Below are positions 33,894 to 46,023 of a DNA stretch of 64,000 nt, one piece after another. A program made the translations under genes and the position numbers. This DNA is from Simmondsia chinensis (taxonomy: Eukaryota; Streptophyta; Magnoliopsida; Caryophyllales; Simmondsiaceae), in assembly GCA_018398585.1 (NCBI GenBank), contig JAGTTD010000001.1, forward strand, positions 29,891,438 to 29,955,437, in the 5' to 3' direction. The stretch's first letter is position 1. The number at the start of each line of letters is the position of its first letter. Below the pieces are notes generated by a model. That model was not told the DNA's origin and did not search any database. It saw only the letters and a program-made list of their open reading frames with translations.

Positions 33894-34260
33894 ATGACAT
33901 AAGAAAAGTTTAAAATGAGAGAGAATTGAGAGGAGAAGGTAAAATTATGATATTATTTGATTGGATGAGTATTACAAGCAGTTACAGTTACTATTTATAC
34001 AAGAAAATATCTAGTAATATACTGAACAACCTAATTAAACTAGGTCTCGTAACTTGCGCAGCTTGTGACGTAGCACTGCCATGACAATGTGTGCCATGTC
34101 TTTGACATGCATTGGGTCATAGCGCACGTGCAGTGTAACCTGCCTGTGACACAGTGTAATCCTGACAGTGTGTCCAACTCCTACTACAATTCACCTATGT
34201 CACAGCCCATGTCACGGCCATGCTCGTAACTATTCAATATCTTAAACCTCCAGGAATCTA
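33894..34260 (-). repeat. E6 5' LTR relic
   Basis: Right of gag lies a degraded primer site (TGTTAGAGTT, compare TATCAGAGTT) and then TGACATAAGAAAAG, a GAGAGAATTGAGAGGAG stretch and a minus-strand TATA-like box (ACTATTTATAC, about 33992-34002). The layout matches the LTRs of E3 and E4, but no partner LTR remains, so the right end is a guess. Confidence 0.45.
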
Positions 34261-34838
34261 AGGTTTACTCCACATGTCGAGCATGTGCTTCATTAATCCA
34301 AAAGATCATCGCTCAAATTCATATGCAACCGCATATCACACTGGTACAGCTTCCAGATCCACCCTCTTTGCTGGCTTTTGCAGAACATCACCACCAAAGA
34401 AGTCCCTATTCATCGATATATTAGAAATCATAAAATCAGACAATGGATTCATCCGGAGATGGCATCGCATGCCACGTGTTGGTCTCGGCAAATGGGCTTG
34501 CTTTCACTAGAAACTAAGTTATATGCCACATCAACTAACAGCTCAACAACCAACTCGGCTCCGCATCACCTACTTACACCATTTATATGACACAACACCA
34601 ACTACTTCCTACTTTTTCATCTTACATGTCATCACTAACTCATAGCCACATCAATTCCACATCATCAGCACCGCATCTAATTGCCATGTTAATGGTCCAC
34701 GTCATCAAATTTTTGTTTGCTAATTCAACCTGTTGATTCCTACATTGACCTTTGTTTCCCAATTTCTACTTCATTTGCATGGAACACAATAAAAAATTCC
34801 TCCGAGATGTCATAATTTTGCATAATTGATGATGACAA
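34261..34838. other. Unassigned interval
   Basis: No domain, LTR or repeat recognised. CACATCA-type words recur between 34500 and 34700 without regular spacing. Confidence 0.5.
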
Positions 34839-35163
34839 TCAATAAGCAAATCTACGCCGCCAAGTTGAAGCATTGCAGCAAGGATTGGCAGCTCAGCAAC
34901 AAAGTCAACTTCAAGGTGGAGCTATAAATTCTAAAAGCCGAAGTTCAAGTGATAGAATTTAGAGGTCTAATACGTTCCATGCTAATGATTCATTATCTGA
35001 AGAAGAAGCATCTCGACGTTGTTGTCATAAAAAATCCAGCCAATAAATCTTCTCATCAGAATATTAAAGCGGCCATCCCTGGATTTAAAGGACACTTACA
35101 ACTTGATGACTTCGTTAACTGGATTCACATCATTAAAAATGTTTTTGAGCTCAAGGAAAATTG
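34839..35163 (+). pseudogene. E7 gypsy gag relic, N-terminal part
   Basis: Reads NLRRQVEALQQGLAAQQQS and SNTFHANDSLSEEEASRR, then in another frame KAAIPGFKGHLQLDDFVNW and FELKE. This is the start of a Ty3/gypsy gag (coiled coil, acidic-basic linker, P.F.G.L..D.F..W). It breaks off after FELKE at about 35163 and resumes near 36695. Confidence 0.72.
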
Positions 35164-36694
35164 ACAGGTCTAATTTAGTATATAATTATTCATATCATTT
35201 TGGTTCATTTTCTAACCATTTTACATCAAATTTTTATCCCTATGGCTTGCTTTTGCTCTTTTTCGCTCCTATTGCTATTTCTTTGCAAAAACACTCATTT
35301 TATGCAAATTCTTGCTAGGTTTTATCATCAACATCAATAAGTGAATGCAAGATACATTAAAAAAAAGTAAAAAATGGGCGGAAAAAAAAAAAACACATCA
35401 ATTTCACACGGCTAAGCAAGGAAACTCCAAGTTCATGTGCAATTCATTTCAACTTGAAATTTTGGGCGGAAATTCAAGCAAAGAAAATACAAGAACTTCA
35501 TAAACACTTCAAGAACACATCCAAATTGAGGTAAAAGCTAGGTTTTGGGCGGCAAAGTTGAAGAAAATTGAGAAAAATCAGCAAGTTGTTTAAAAAACAG
35601 TTTTGGGCTACAAGGGCGGCGACCAGAACAGTTGAGAATAAAGCTACTTTAATTTTTCACTTCAAGTATTCCCAACCTCACGTACTATAAGCAAAGAGGT
35701 TTGGAAAGTGTTTTTGATCATTCATTCAGACAAAATCACAAAGCAAAGTAGAGAAATAGGAAAGAACCCGTGAGGGAAAGAAGAAGAAGAAAGGAAGGAA
35801 AGTTTGGTTTGTAACTTTGCATTTTTCTGTTCTTTCTAACCTTTTCTTCTTTAAGTTCATGAATTTTTTTTTAGTTTCGCTTTATATTATGTATATCATG
35901 AACTAGTTTTTTTTTTTTCCAAGGCTAGGATGTAGCCTAAGTTGTAATATATATTCTTTTCTAATTTAACGTATTCAAAGTTTGTTTATTGCTCTGTTTG
36001 AGTGTTTATCATTATTTTTCATGAGTTTTGAATGCTTGATCACCATTCAAAGCCTATAATGATTTATAATGAGTCCAAGAGGAGATTTATGATGAATGGT
36101 AAAGTGATAAATGCCACAAATTGAGCGAATGCTAAAGATAGATTAACGCGATTTGTGTGGTCTTAAGTGAAAACCATAGATCTTCAAAACTCTTTTCTTA
36201 TTTAAATTCATGTAAGAGATTGATGAGTTAATATGTACAAGAGCATGCTAAATGTTTCTTGATGGAGAATATTTAGTAAATTAGGATTTTCGACCATCAA
36301 TACGTAATAACAACTTGAATATCGAGAATAAAGAGGCGTATTTATGAAACTAGGTGAAATTGGATGCCTTTGATCTTATTAAATCATAAAAATCTTCTAA
36401 AAATCAGCACATCTTTCATAAAATCAGTAAACATTTTTGTTCTTTTCCATTTTGTTTCGTTTTATATCAAAAACTGAAATTTCGGTCTTTCAAATAGTGC
36501 TGAAACTACAAATTTCGGTACTCATTTAATAAAAAATCCTCATGGGACGATATTTTACTCACTTCTTTATTACTTGATACGACTTAGTGCACTTGCTAAG
36601 AAAACACATAAGCAATCAACAATCCTGATGAACGCTGTGTTCAACTTGTTCCCGTCAAACTAAACAAATAGAGATCATTTATGTGAGAGAATAT
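35164..36694. other. Sequence splitting E7 gag, possible LTR
   Basis: About 1.5 kb without coding content. The right end (GGGACGATATTTTACTCAC...TTGATACGACTTAGTGCACT) resembles the ends of several plant LTRs. Low-complexity runs occur near 35365-35400 and 35850-35930. No TSD found, so a solo LTR is a suggestion only. Confidence 0.4.
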
Positions 36695-37150
36695 CGAGAT
36701 ATAATGAGATGCAAAAGGGCATACCAAAATCAAATCTGTGAGTAAATTTCATTAAGAATGGACTCGTATTATCCCTAAGACACTTTGTTAAGTCCTACAA
36801 CTTGAAGTAAGGAAAGATGTTTGTTGAAGAATATGCCATGGGTTTTGAGACACTCAAGATGAATTATGACATTAAATAGCCCAAAGAATAAAATATTACT
36901 CGCTATTTAGATTTAACTCTAAAATCGAGGATACTCTGCAACTCAAACATTATGGACCCTTAATGATATCATTTGTCTAGCACTAAAGGTCGAGAAGCAA
37001 AATCAAAAAAGATGTAGCTAGGTCTTTGAAATCTAAGGAGAGCCCATCTAGCAGAGGACCACAACATTTGAAGACAACTTCAAATACAACTACATCTACA
37101 CCTTGCCACTCTAACAAGGGAAAAGAAGTTAGTTCGAGGTTTTAACTCCT
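36695..37150 (+). pseudogene. E7 gypsy gag relic, C-terminal part
   Basis: Across frames and stops: ISRYNEMQKG, HFVKSYNLK, GKMFVEEYAMGFETLKMNYD, PKE, NITRYLDL and LALKVEKQNQKR. These match the second half of a gypsy capsid (QG..SVEEY...FE.L...C, E...RYL.GL, ALKVEKQ) in the correct order after the 34839-35163 piece. Confidence 0.72.
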
Positions 37151-37187
37151 CAAACTAACAACTTCAAATGTCAAGGAGTAGGGAATT

Positions 37188-37432
37188 GACATAGGAAATG
37201 CGTAAGAGTTCTAATAGGTGTCATCATGGCAAGCTTAGAAACCCCACTATAGAGAGTTGCTTGGTTGTTGATCTTGCGAGGTCGGGAACACCATGACAGT
37301 GAAACAAATTTCATCAGCTTGGTAGGCTCAGGCAAGGATGCATAATTGATAGGCTGTTGATCTTTGTAAGATTGGGAACACCATTATAGCAAAGCTAGTT
37401 TAACCATCTTGTTAGGCTAGGCTATGGATACA
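37188..37432. repeat. Diverged tandem module of about 110 bp
   Basis: TTGTTGATCTTGCGAGGTCG and GGAACACCATGACAGTGAAA recur as TGTTGATCTTTGTAAGATTG and GGAACACCATTATAGCAAAG about 105 bases later. Origin unknown. Confidence 0.6.
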
Positions 37433-37799
37433 GAAGAACTCTTAAATCATATAGAAATAAAAGAAGCAACCCTTAATTTATTGATAATTTTGAACTCAAA
37501 AATTAGTAATGAGTGCATTACAAAGCTCATCCTAAGCGATATTTATAATTGAAGATTCATACAAAATAAACCTTAAAAGATAAAAATAATGACAAACAAC
37601 CTAATTGATAAAAATAATAATAAATGAAACCCCAATTTGATAAATAGAAGGACAACCCTAAGGGATAAACCAAACAATAGGAAGACTCTAAAATAAAAAT
37701 CTAAATTACTTCTAAAAACAAGGATATGACAGATTAAGCTAACTGAATTAGACTCAATTAAGATTAACTTACTAGATTTGATTCCTTGATGCCTGGTGA
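37433..37799. other. Unassigned AT-rich interval
   Basis: Nothing recognised; repeated GATAAA words near 37570-37680. It may be the left part of the E8 LTR. Confidence 0.45.
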
Positions 37800-38788
37800 T
37801 CTACTATTTTCAAGTCAACGATGCCAGGATTAGTAAGTGTGCGATATTCTCAGCCCGTTGCAGATATTAATGACGCTCCCAATTCAGAAAAGAGCACGGT
37901 GGTTGAAGAAATAGGTGAATGAGTAGTCAAATATAACTCTTCTTGCAATGGTATTGAGCTCAAGGGTTACAAAAAGGATGATTGTATACGACTCAACAAT
38001 AAAAGACAAAAGGGAAAGAATTAGCCGATGAAATTGCCGCACTGTGTAAACTCCAACCCCACAGAGGCACAATGGGATGAATGGCACTCCAACCTCAAGG
38101 GTTAACACGGCACCCACCTCAGTAGTGTACTCCGGCGAGATGGGTTGGAATACGCCTCAACTTTCTCAGTAATGGAGAAGAAAAAGATAGTATTTTAGAA
38201 AGAAAGAAACCAAGAAGAAGAAGAAGCATTTTTGATATTCTCAGTGTATTTTACAAAGCCCCAAGGGACGCTATTTATAGAGAAAAGTCCTTGCAGGTTA
38301 AGAAAATAATCGTGGCTATAAATCCGGATCAAACAAGTAAAGTGGTAGGTATGGGAGAGCCTAAAAATCTAGCTTCAATTAAAACAAAAAAAAGGTTAAG
38401 GAAAGAGCAGGATATGAAGCAGTCAAAACGTGCATTCAAGCTTGAGCTTGTAGCCTCGAGACTGGTCACACAACAACACCTTAAGATAACACCCTTGAGC
38501 TCAACTAAGATAGCTCGGGTACTTTTACAACAACTTAAACAAAAACAATGGACATAAAAATAAAAGTCTTAAGTTAAAAAAGTCCACACTACACAACACT
38601 GCCATGCGCCGGCCAACTCGGCGAGGCAGGGTAGGGCACGCATCCACGTGTGTGGCCCACCAAACCCACTCTAAGCACACAAGACTTTACCAAGTACAAT
38701 AATAAGGGGATATATAAATAAGCCTTCCCTCCTCTAGATTTCCTATGTGGGATTGAGGTACTTTCATGAGACATAAAAATTAAAACAC
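37800..38788 (-). repeat. E8 Copia 3' LTR (left end uncertain)
   Basis: The right boundary is clear: a polypurine tract (minus GGAATTTGGGGGTAGTG) is followed by TGTTTTAATTTTTATGTCTC. A minus-strand TATA box, CTATTTATAG on the + strand, lies at about 38271-38280. No second LTR of this family is in the window, so the left end is estimated. Confidence 0.6.
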
Positions 38789-38789
38789 A

Positions 38790-38804
38790 CTACCCCCAAA
38801 TTCC
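38790..38804 (-). promoter_or_regulatory. E8 polypurine tract
   Basis: Minus strand GAATTTGGGGGTAG just upstream of the LTR. Confidence 0.65.
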
Positions 38805-39384
38805 AAAAACCCCCTACATGGTTCAATTTTTGAGAAAGGAAGGAAAGAAAGAGTATTATTGAGCAGTGAGACCCACACTTGATGATGCTAATGTCTTTCA
38901 GACTTGAATTAACACCTAGTGACTAAGTCCCTTAACCACCCAATGGTAAATAAGGTTTTGAACCATGAGCAATCATTGCGAAGAGCATATCTAATTCCTT
39001 CATGTGGTTCTCGAGGTTGAGATGCACTCCGTGATCAAAATATATGAAGTCCCTTAAAATATAATCTGAAACCTAGTTTTCTTAGGAATGCTCAAAAGAG
39101 TAAGCCCTTAATCTCGACAGGACAACTTTCTGCCCCCACAATCCCACACGTGAGTCCATAAGGTGTGCTGCCCCACACCACCACATTAGGCTATGGAAAA
39201 CATTAAGAGCCTTAAGCTTAACTGCTGTCATGGCAGTATTAACAAATCCTAGAGCCACTAATAAAGCAATCACGGGATAGGTTCGAGTGGCTATCACAAA
39301 TTTCATGGTCTCTGGCTTCGTTTGACCCATTGAACATCTTGAGTAGCTCTCAACACTGGTACCCATCAAGATTAGGACACACAA
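38805..39384 (-). other. E8 3' untranslated region
   Basis: Between the end of RNase H and the polypurine tract. A 100-codon minus frame at 39082-39384 (cysteine- and methionine-rich) has no recognised domain and is probably fortuitous. Confidence 0.5.
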
Positions 39385-40721
39385 ATGGGCTTTAGCCCCA
39401 TTCCCTCTGCTGTTTCATTCATCAATTTCCTTACAAGGCCTTTTGTACATGTATAGCAAAAATTTTGTCACTCCTCACAAACTCGAGTGAGATCATATTG
39501 CTCGTGATCAACTGTCTCACAACACCATGCCTGAGGCCAATGTCCCTCTGCTTGCCAATATATACCTCACTTTAAGCAGCTCCAATGGCTGCTTGTGAGT
39601 CACAGTGTTACTGAAAGCACGGGTTTCCCCCACAATGGAATGTCTCCTAGGACACTCCTTAGCAATTTAGCTTCCAAACCTCCCGTCTCAAGAGCAATAA
39701 ATTTGGACTTCATGATCGATTTAGCAATACATGCTTGTTTAGAGGATTTCCATTAAATAGCACAGTTAGCAAGCATAAACACATAGCCACTGGAAGAGTG
39801 AATTTCATCAAAATGAGAAACCTAATTAGCATCATAACATCCCTTTAATACAGCATGGAATTTCTTATAATATAAACCCCAATTCATGATGCCCTTAAGA
39901 CACCTTAACAACCTTTTCAATGCAATGTAATGCTCACCACTAGGGTTATGGGTGTAATGCCGAAGTTTACTAATGGCCTAAGCGATATTAAGATGAGTGT
40001 AGTTCATTAAGAACATTACAATAGCAATTATCTTAGCATATTCACCTTGTGACACACTATCTCCTATGTTTCTTCTAAAATGAACACTAGGGTTATATGG
40101 AGTTTTTGCAGGTATGTCATCAAAGTAACCAAATTTTCTCAATATTTTCGCCACTTAATGGGATTGACTCAAAGTCAAACCCTCAGGTGTAATAGTTATT
40201 TTAACCCTATGTATGACATCAATCTCGCCTAGGTCTTTCATATAAAAACATGTGCTCAGAAAAGGCTTAGTATCATTCACAATATTTACATTCATGCCAA
40301 AGAGAAGCATGTCATCAACATTTAAATAGATAATCACACAGTCATTATCAACATGCCTTGAATACACACATGCATCACCACTGTTTACAACAAAACCATG
40401 CGTGACCAAGGTACAATCTAAGTTTTGATGGTATTGTTTAAGAGCTTGTTTAAGACCGTACAAGGACTTTACAAGTTTGACAACTATATGCATCATTCTA
40501 GGAACCTCGATTTCCTTGGGTTGTTCCATATAGATTTTCGTGTCAAGGTCTCCATTGAAAAAGGAAATTTTTCACATCCATTTCGTGTAGTACAAGGTTA
40601 TGTATGGATGCTAGAGCTATCAGGGCTCTTATAGTGGTAATCTTAGTTACGGGTGAGTAAGTAACAAAAAATCTATTCCTTTTTTTTTTTTTTTTTTTTT
40701 TGGTGTACCCTTTAGCCACCT
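39385..40721 (-). pseudogene. E8 Copia reverse transcriptase and RNase H, interrupted by E9
   Basis: Reading leftward from 40721: KVAKGYT, an A(22) tract, YSPVTKITTIRALIALASIH, LHEMDVKNF, KLVKSLYGLKQALKQYHQNL, then YLNVDDMLLFG, where the YVDD site has become NVDD. RNase H follows in broken frames (NPSGEHYIALKRLLRCLKG, SSGYVFMLAN, SIMKSKFIALE). The upstream half of pol is separated by the 23-kb E9 block and lies beyond the window. Confidence 0.85.
40680..40701. repeat. T(22) homopolymer in E8 pol
   Basis: A run of 22 T on the + strand (A on the coding strand) where related elements have a short lysine-coding stretch after GYTQ. Replication slippage is the likely cause. Confidence 0.85.
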
Positions 40722-42415
40722 TGTTGGGAACGTATTTCAAAAAAATATTCCCTAGAGCGAGTGTAACGGAAAATGAATTTAAAATTCTTAATTTTAAGAT
40801 CTAATTAAACTACTTAATTAGATCTATTTCTTACTACAATAGACTCATAATATGACCAACAAATTACATCATACAAAATATGTATAAACATGGTACGTAG
40901 AATAAACATAATAAAGGAAAAAATAAATTAAATATCAACCATTTAATTAAACATAGCTGAAGCGCGAATCCCAACTCCAACTTAAAGATCGAAAATCAGA
41001 ATTAGATTTCCCGGCACCTCAAGGTCTTCCTCGCAATGACCTCTTTTAGCATCGGGAGAGTGGTCTCCTTCTTATTTTTCTCTTGACAAAAACATGTATA
41101 TTTATAGGAAAAGGTATTGCTGAGTCAGACCACGTGTCATCCTTGCATGGGTCGAAGCAAAAGCACACGGATAAACATATGCCTGCATTGGGCTTCATAA
41201 TGGGCGTGACACGTGTCCGCGTATTTTTTGCTCTCACTGAATGTCGCGGATGGGATTGTTTTTCACACAATTTATTTTTTATTTTTATCTTTTTTGTTTA
41301 AAATTCTACATGTATTAATTCATCTTATGAATTTTTTTTAGCATAAAATTAATTTATTTTATAAATAAATTATTTATCTCATGAATTCCCTTTTAAATAT
41401 TTTCAAATAATGATTAAGTTGAGGCTTATGAAGGAACCTCAAGACAATCTAACTCTAGCTCAAAATAGGTCAAATCTGATTTTCATCTCATAAAAACAAT
41501 TGATTACTATTTAGCAAAACTTAATTGCACTAAATAAATTTTATTATACTCTAGAATTAAATATATTCACTCAAAAATTTTCCAAATAACTTTCTTTGTG
41601 ACAATCAACCCTTCTGTTAGATATCCATGAGCAAAAACGACCTTAACGGCTATCGTTATTTTTCTCACATCTTTCACAGTAGTTCCCGACTCGCCCTTCT
41701 CGAACAATTCAATAATACAGAAACAATATCCGTATTAATTTCAAAAATGCTTTGGTGAAATATTCTCGAATCTGTTCGTATTTTTGCAAATCAACTAAAG
41801 AGACATCTTTATCTCATAAGAGACTATAGATTCCATGTAAAACAACTGTTCCCGCTACACTTCATGCCATTATCCAATGCACGTAAGAATTAATTCAATT
41901 TGATGTGACTAATCATTTTGGCACATTAAAGCAACGAACAATCCATACACGAGTTCAGTCTATTTCTTGGATTTAGAGTTATTGTTTTACATAATTAATT
42001 ATTTCTGATAGCAGTTAAGATACAAGTGATTCAAGTGGTCCAATTCAGTGTTCTTATCTAATTGAAAACACCAATATAACACTTTGGGATCTCTATCCAC
42101 ATCATCAAGGCAAGTCATCTAAAGTATCATATTATAGTCTTATTAGACAAGTTGTCAAAACTTATCACCCACTACAAACATATTTTTACAATATATCACT
42201 AGTTTGATCTAAGTCTATCTGTGGTTCAATCTCATTGACCACTTAAACCAAACGTTACATGTTATCTTGGACTACGTCCATCTCATGAAACATTTTAGAA
42301 AAACAATCACTCGCATATTTGACTTGTAAAACATAATCAGACAATAAATAAATAAAATAATTTTTTTTATTTTTTAAAACTAACTAATTAGGTTTTCAGG
42401 ACACCAATTCCAACA
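40722..42415 (-). repeat. E9 3' LTR
   Basis: 1694 bases, TGTTGGGAACGTATTTC...CAATTCCAACA. It lacks a stretch of about 170 bases present in the 5' LTR (about 63625-63800). Confidence 0.85.
41094..41108 (-). promoter_or_regulatory. TATA box of E9 3' LTR
   Basis: Minus strand CCTATAAATATACAT. The other LTR has a damaged version near 63822-63834. CACGTG cores at 41131-41136 and 41210-41215 and a TGAGTCA at 41120-41126 lie just upstream on the minus strand. Confidence 0.6.
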
Positions 42416-42432
42416 ATCTCTTACTTGTCCTG
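42416..42432 (-). promoter_or_regulatory. E9 polypurine tract
   Basis: Minus strand GGACAAGTAAGAGAT next to the LTR start TGTTGGAATTGG. Confidence 0.7.
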
Positions 42433-43460
42433 AATCCAATTAGCCTTGCATTACATAACTATCCCCTAGGGATCTTTCAACTCTACAAATTTTAACCGAC
42501 ACTAGTCTGTCACTGACTCATTCTTTTGCTCACTAACTTTGATCTACTAGGAACCTTTTGTGTCAACTAGTCTAAAAAACAACTTCATAGCGGTCAAGTA
42601 CCCAACTTCTATAATGAAGTAAGCAATACAAGATTGTTTCACTCTTCACCATCTAATGACTTCCACTAGAAAAGGGTAAACACGGATTTCAAACATCTAA
42701 CATCTAAACTCCCTTTTAAAATAAACAACCCATGATAAACTCAACATTCTTTCTTAGAATCTCACTAAAGCTTGACCCTAGTGTGCTCATCTTGGTTCTT
42801 TCATTTTAAACTAACAAGATAATTATATCTTAATAGCTCATGACAAGTCTACACCATTCTTAATGAGCAGAATGCCACCTCTATATACAACACATTGAAA
42901 GTCACTACTTTCTAGCCATGTCAGACATACTTTCATGGTTCACTAACCATTAATTCATATCACTGGGACTTGATAACCGTCACTGAATCTACTATTCAAT
43001 CAACAAGGTGCTTACTCTAAGTATAAAAATAGACTTTCTCATTATGCATACTATATGCTGCTGACTTTTGGCAACAAGCTTGTCTGTTTGTATCATATAC
43101 ATAAATTTTTCAAGATGACCATTTAGAAAATGTCGTCTTGACCTCCATTTCCCGTATCTCATAATATGATATACAATGGGTGAGAGCATCCCTATGGACC
43201 TAAGCATAACATTTGGCTAGATGGTCTCATCAAATACTATTTTTCCGTTAAGGTATAACCCACTGCCATCAATCTAGCCTTGAAGGTCTCTACCTTCTCG
43301 TCCACTCAACCCTTTACACCTATAGATCCATTCAAATCCAATCTAATGGACTTCATGCCTTTCGATGCCTCTACAAGTTCCCAGACTTATTTAAAACTCA
43401 AGTACTTTAATTTAACTTTTATTGCCCTGACCTATTGGCTTACATCTTTATACTTAAGAG
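42433..43460 (-). pseudogene. E9 reverse transcriptase and RNase H relic
   Basis: The minus strand, with many stops and frame changes, reads VWELVEASKG, VDEKVETFKARLMAVGYT, PNVMLRSIGML (compare SPVAMLKSIRIL), FLNGHLEKFMYMIQTDKLVA (FLNG.LEE.IYM.QP) and, nearer the LTR, KQSCIAYF (RNase H, KQSC...). Upstream to 43757 lies a decayed linker (ERFGVVGGSLRSPDGFMSL). The YVDD site is not visible in any clean frame. Confidence 0.72.
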
Positions 43461-43752
43461 TTTAATTGTAGACTAAAGGATCAGATTTACCATCATGCTT
43501 AACCATTAAGACTAAAGACATGAATCCGTCAGGTGACCTCAATGATCCTCCCACTACACCAAAGCGCTCATGTACTTACTGTGACAATAACTTGTTTGAA
43601 GATGTATCTAATACATCATTTACACTATTAGTTGTGTCACGCTGTAGAGACACTGTATCTCATACTATCATTCTATCTAACACAAGCTATCTATTGTACT
43701 TTTAGAAAACTTTCTAAAACCTTTTACATAACAAGCTTTTTGATATTTTAGA

Positions 43753-43757
43753 TGTGA
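43753..43757. repeat. Putative TSD of E10 (TGTGA)
   Basis: TGTGA precedes E10; the same 5-mer follows a CCCAACA at 46024-46028. A 5-base match in an arbitrary place is weak evidence. Confidence 0.4.
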
Positions 43758-45794
43758 TGTTAGGAATAGTGTCCTGAAATTCAGATTTATTCTAGATAAA
43801 TTATTTTAATTAATAAATAAAATTGAAGTTTCAGTCGTTTCCTAGTTAAATTTGTGTATTTGAGCATTTATACTGCATGTGATTTTCTTTCGGGAGGCAT
43901 CCATGAGATGGGTGTAGTCCTCAGACTACAATTTACATGTTTGTTCTAAGTGGTTTATGAGACTAAGCCACAGATAGACTTGGAACAAATGATATGGATT
44001 GTTATTTGAAAGACTCGTAGTCGAAGACAAGTCTGGACCACTTGTATATTAAGACTATAACGAGACACTTTAGATGGCTTGTCTTGGTCATGTGGATGGA
44101 GATCCAAAAGTGTTAAGTTAGTGTGTCTGACACACTGAGTTGGATCATGTGGGTTACTTATTTCTAGACTACTATCGGAGATGAGTGATTCGCATTGTAC
44201 TGTTTGAACGACGACTATAAATCCTGAGGGTATTCTGGACTTGTGCATGGAGCGTTAGTTACTTTGGTGTACTATAAGTGAGGTCTAAAATGAATGACTG
44301 AAATCCCACATACACTGGGTAACGGCGTGAAGTATGACAAGGATTATGTATTCAATAGGGAATCTACAATCTCTTATGAGATACAGATTTCCCCTTAGTT
44401 GATTCGCAAATATTTGAATGGTTTGGAAACTTTGGCCAAAGTATTCCAAGTGTTTGACATTTGAAATTTATACTGTGAATATATTCAAGTATAAATGAAT
44501 TATTCAGTGAAGGACTTAATTCCACTAAATAAATCTCACTGCACTCCAGACTTAAATAATTTATTCGATATCTCCCTAATATACTGTATTGATGACAACA
44601 ACCCCTCCACTAAATGTCCATGACAAAGGATAAATATAACTACTGCCGTTATCCTTCTTACAGCTTCTCTATTAGTTACAGTATATTAGGGAGATATCGA
44701 ATAAATTATTTAAGTCTGGAGTGCAGTGAGATTTATTTAGTGGAATTAAGTCCCATTAAATGTTAAATTAAATTAATATCATGAGATGATTTAATTTAAC
44801 CCATTTGGAGCTAGATTTAAATTTTTCCCGAGGTCCCTACGCAAGCCTCTGTATTTATTGCCATTAGAAAAATATTAAAGAATTTATGAGATGAATTATT
44901 TATCCATAAGATGGGTAAATTAATTTTGCCAAACATTGTTCATGAGATGAATAAAAAAATTGAAAATTATAAAATAAAATAATTTTTGGAAAATTAAAAT
45001 TCATAGGATGAATTTTTACATGTGAGAAATATAGCAAAAACAAAAAAAAAATCGCGTTTAAAACCTGCACAGTGGCAATCCGTGTGAACTGGTTCCAACG
45101 AACCAGCGCGCGACACACTAGGGACATCCGCATGCCCACGCGGGGACAAATCACGCGATGACACATGGCACAAGATGACAGGCCCTCAGAGGCGGTTGCA
45201 CTGTTACTAAATGGGGCGTTTTGAACCTATTTTAAATAAAACGCTGCGTTTTTATGTTAACTGTGCAATCCTTTTTTTATTATAATTAGATTTTTTCGCT
45301 CCGGTATATTTCTATAAATAGAGGGGCTTATTCCGAGGTTTGGCATACAAGTTCAAAAATAATTTTTTAGGGTTTCTGAAATTGTTACGGAGACCCAGTT
45401 TAATATTTTTCGGAGCCCACCCTCCGAGCAGTTCGAGGTCATTGCGTAGAAGGTCTCGGGATCTCGATTTTGAAGAATATTATTCTCTTTCTGATTTTTC
45501 TTTTATTGGAGCTATTCCAGGTATGTTTTTCTTTCCTTCTTCTTTTATTTTCGCTTTTCTATTTATTTATAGTATTCGTTATTATACCTGTTTAAGTTTA
45601 TGTATTGTTATGAATGTATTAGAGTAAAAGGCCTGTAGATCTAAATTTAGAATTTATTGATGATTTAAATTATGAATTTAAGTCAGCAGATTTAAAATTA
45701 AGAATTTTAAATCAACTCTAGGTTTAGAGTTATGAATTCTAAACCCGTTCCGCTGTGTAATCTTTAGGGAGAATTTTTGAAATTCATCCCAACA
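43758..45794 (+). repeat. E10 LTR, E5 family
   Basis: TGTTAGGAATAGTGTCCTG...CATCCCAACA; matches 22998-24928 throughout. TATA box at 45313-45321. Carries an inverted segment near 44515-44750 not seen in the other two LTRs. Confidence 0.88.
44515..44750. repeat. Perfect 74-bp inverted repeat with 88-base loop
   Basis: 44515-44588 and 44677-44750 are exact reverse complements (74 of 74). The loop 44589-44676 matches, inverted, the LTR stretch that should lie here (compare 23754-23840, ACTAATG...GGGGTTGTTGTCAA). So part of the LTR was copied in reverse and inserted. RNA through it would form a long duplex. Confidence 0.95.
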
Positions 45795-46023
45795 ACAGGT
45801 ATTAGGGCAAAGGGTTTATAGAGATAAACTTATTCCCGAGAACTCTCGCACATGAGGTGTCATGAAGCGTGACTTTCCGACCCGGGGCTTAGGTAGAGAG
45901 AATAGTCTCCTACTCTAAGTGCTCTAATAGGTGCCTATTGTTGTGACTATAGCTGAGAACTGTGAACCTAATAGTCGGCATCAGAGTTTATTTTTCAACA
46001 AAATTCATATGCTTTTCCCAACA

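Larger units (their letters stand above)
31395..34260 (-). mobile_element. E6: gypsy fragment with 5' LTR relic
   Basis: Minus-strand relics in order from right: LTR-like DNA, primer-site remnant, gag, protease, reverse transcriptase up to the thumb, where the element stops at about 31395. RNase H, integrase and the other LTR are absent. Domain style (GNGMVLGLNW in protease) is close to E3. Ends are approximate. Confidence 0.72.
43758..46023 (+). mobile_element. E10: LTR and internal stub of the E5 family
   Basis: A 2.04-kb LTR is followed by about 230 bases with two primer-site-like motifs (45797-45809, GGTATTAGGGC; 45977-45986, GGCATCAGAG) and no coding DNA. The stub ends in TTTTCCCAACA, like an LTR end, followed by TGTGA as before the element. 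It is either a deletion product of a full element or an LTR with a partly rearranged leader. Confidence 0.65.

Noticed and set aside
39082..39384. 100-codon minus-strand frame as a host gene
   Set aside because: No domain, lies between E8 RNase H and its polypurine tract where retrotransposons have untranslated DNA.
44515..44750. MITE or microRNA precursor
   Set aside because: Arms and loop are LTR sequence of the E5 family, there are no terminal TA or TSD, and a miRNA precursor would not be perfectly paired over 74 bases with an inverted LTR loop.
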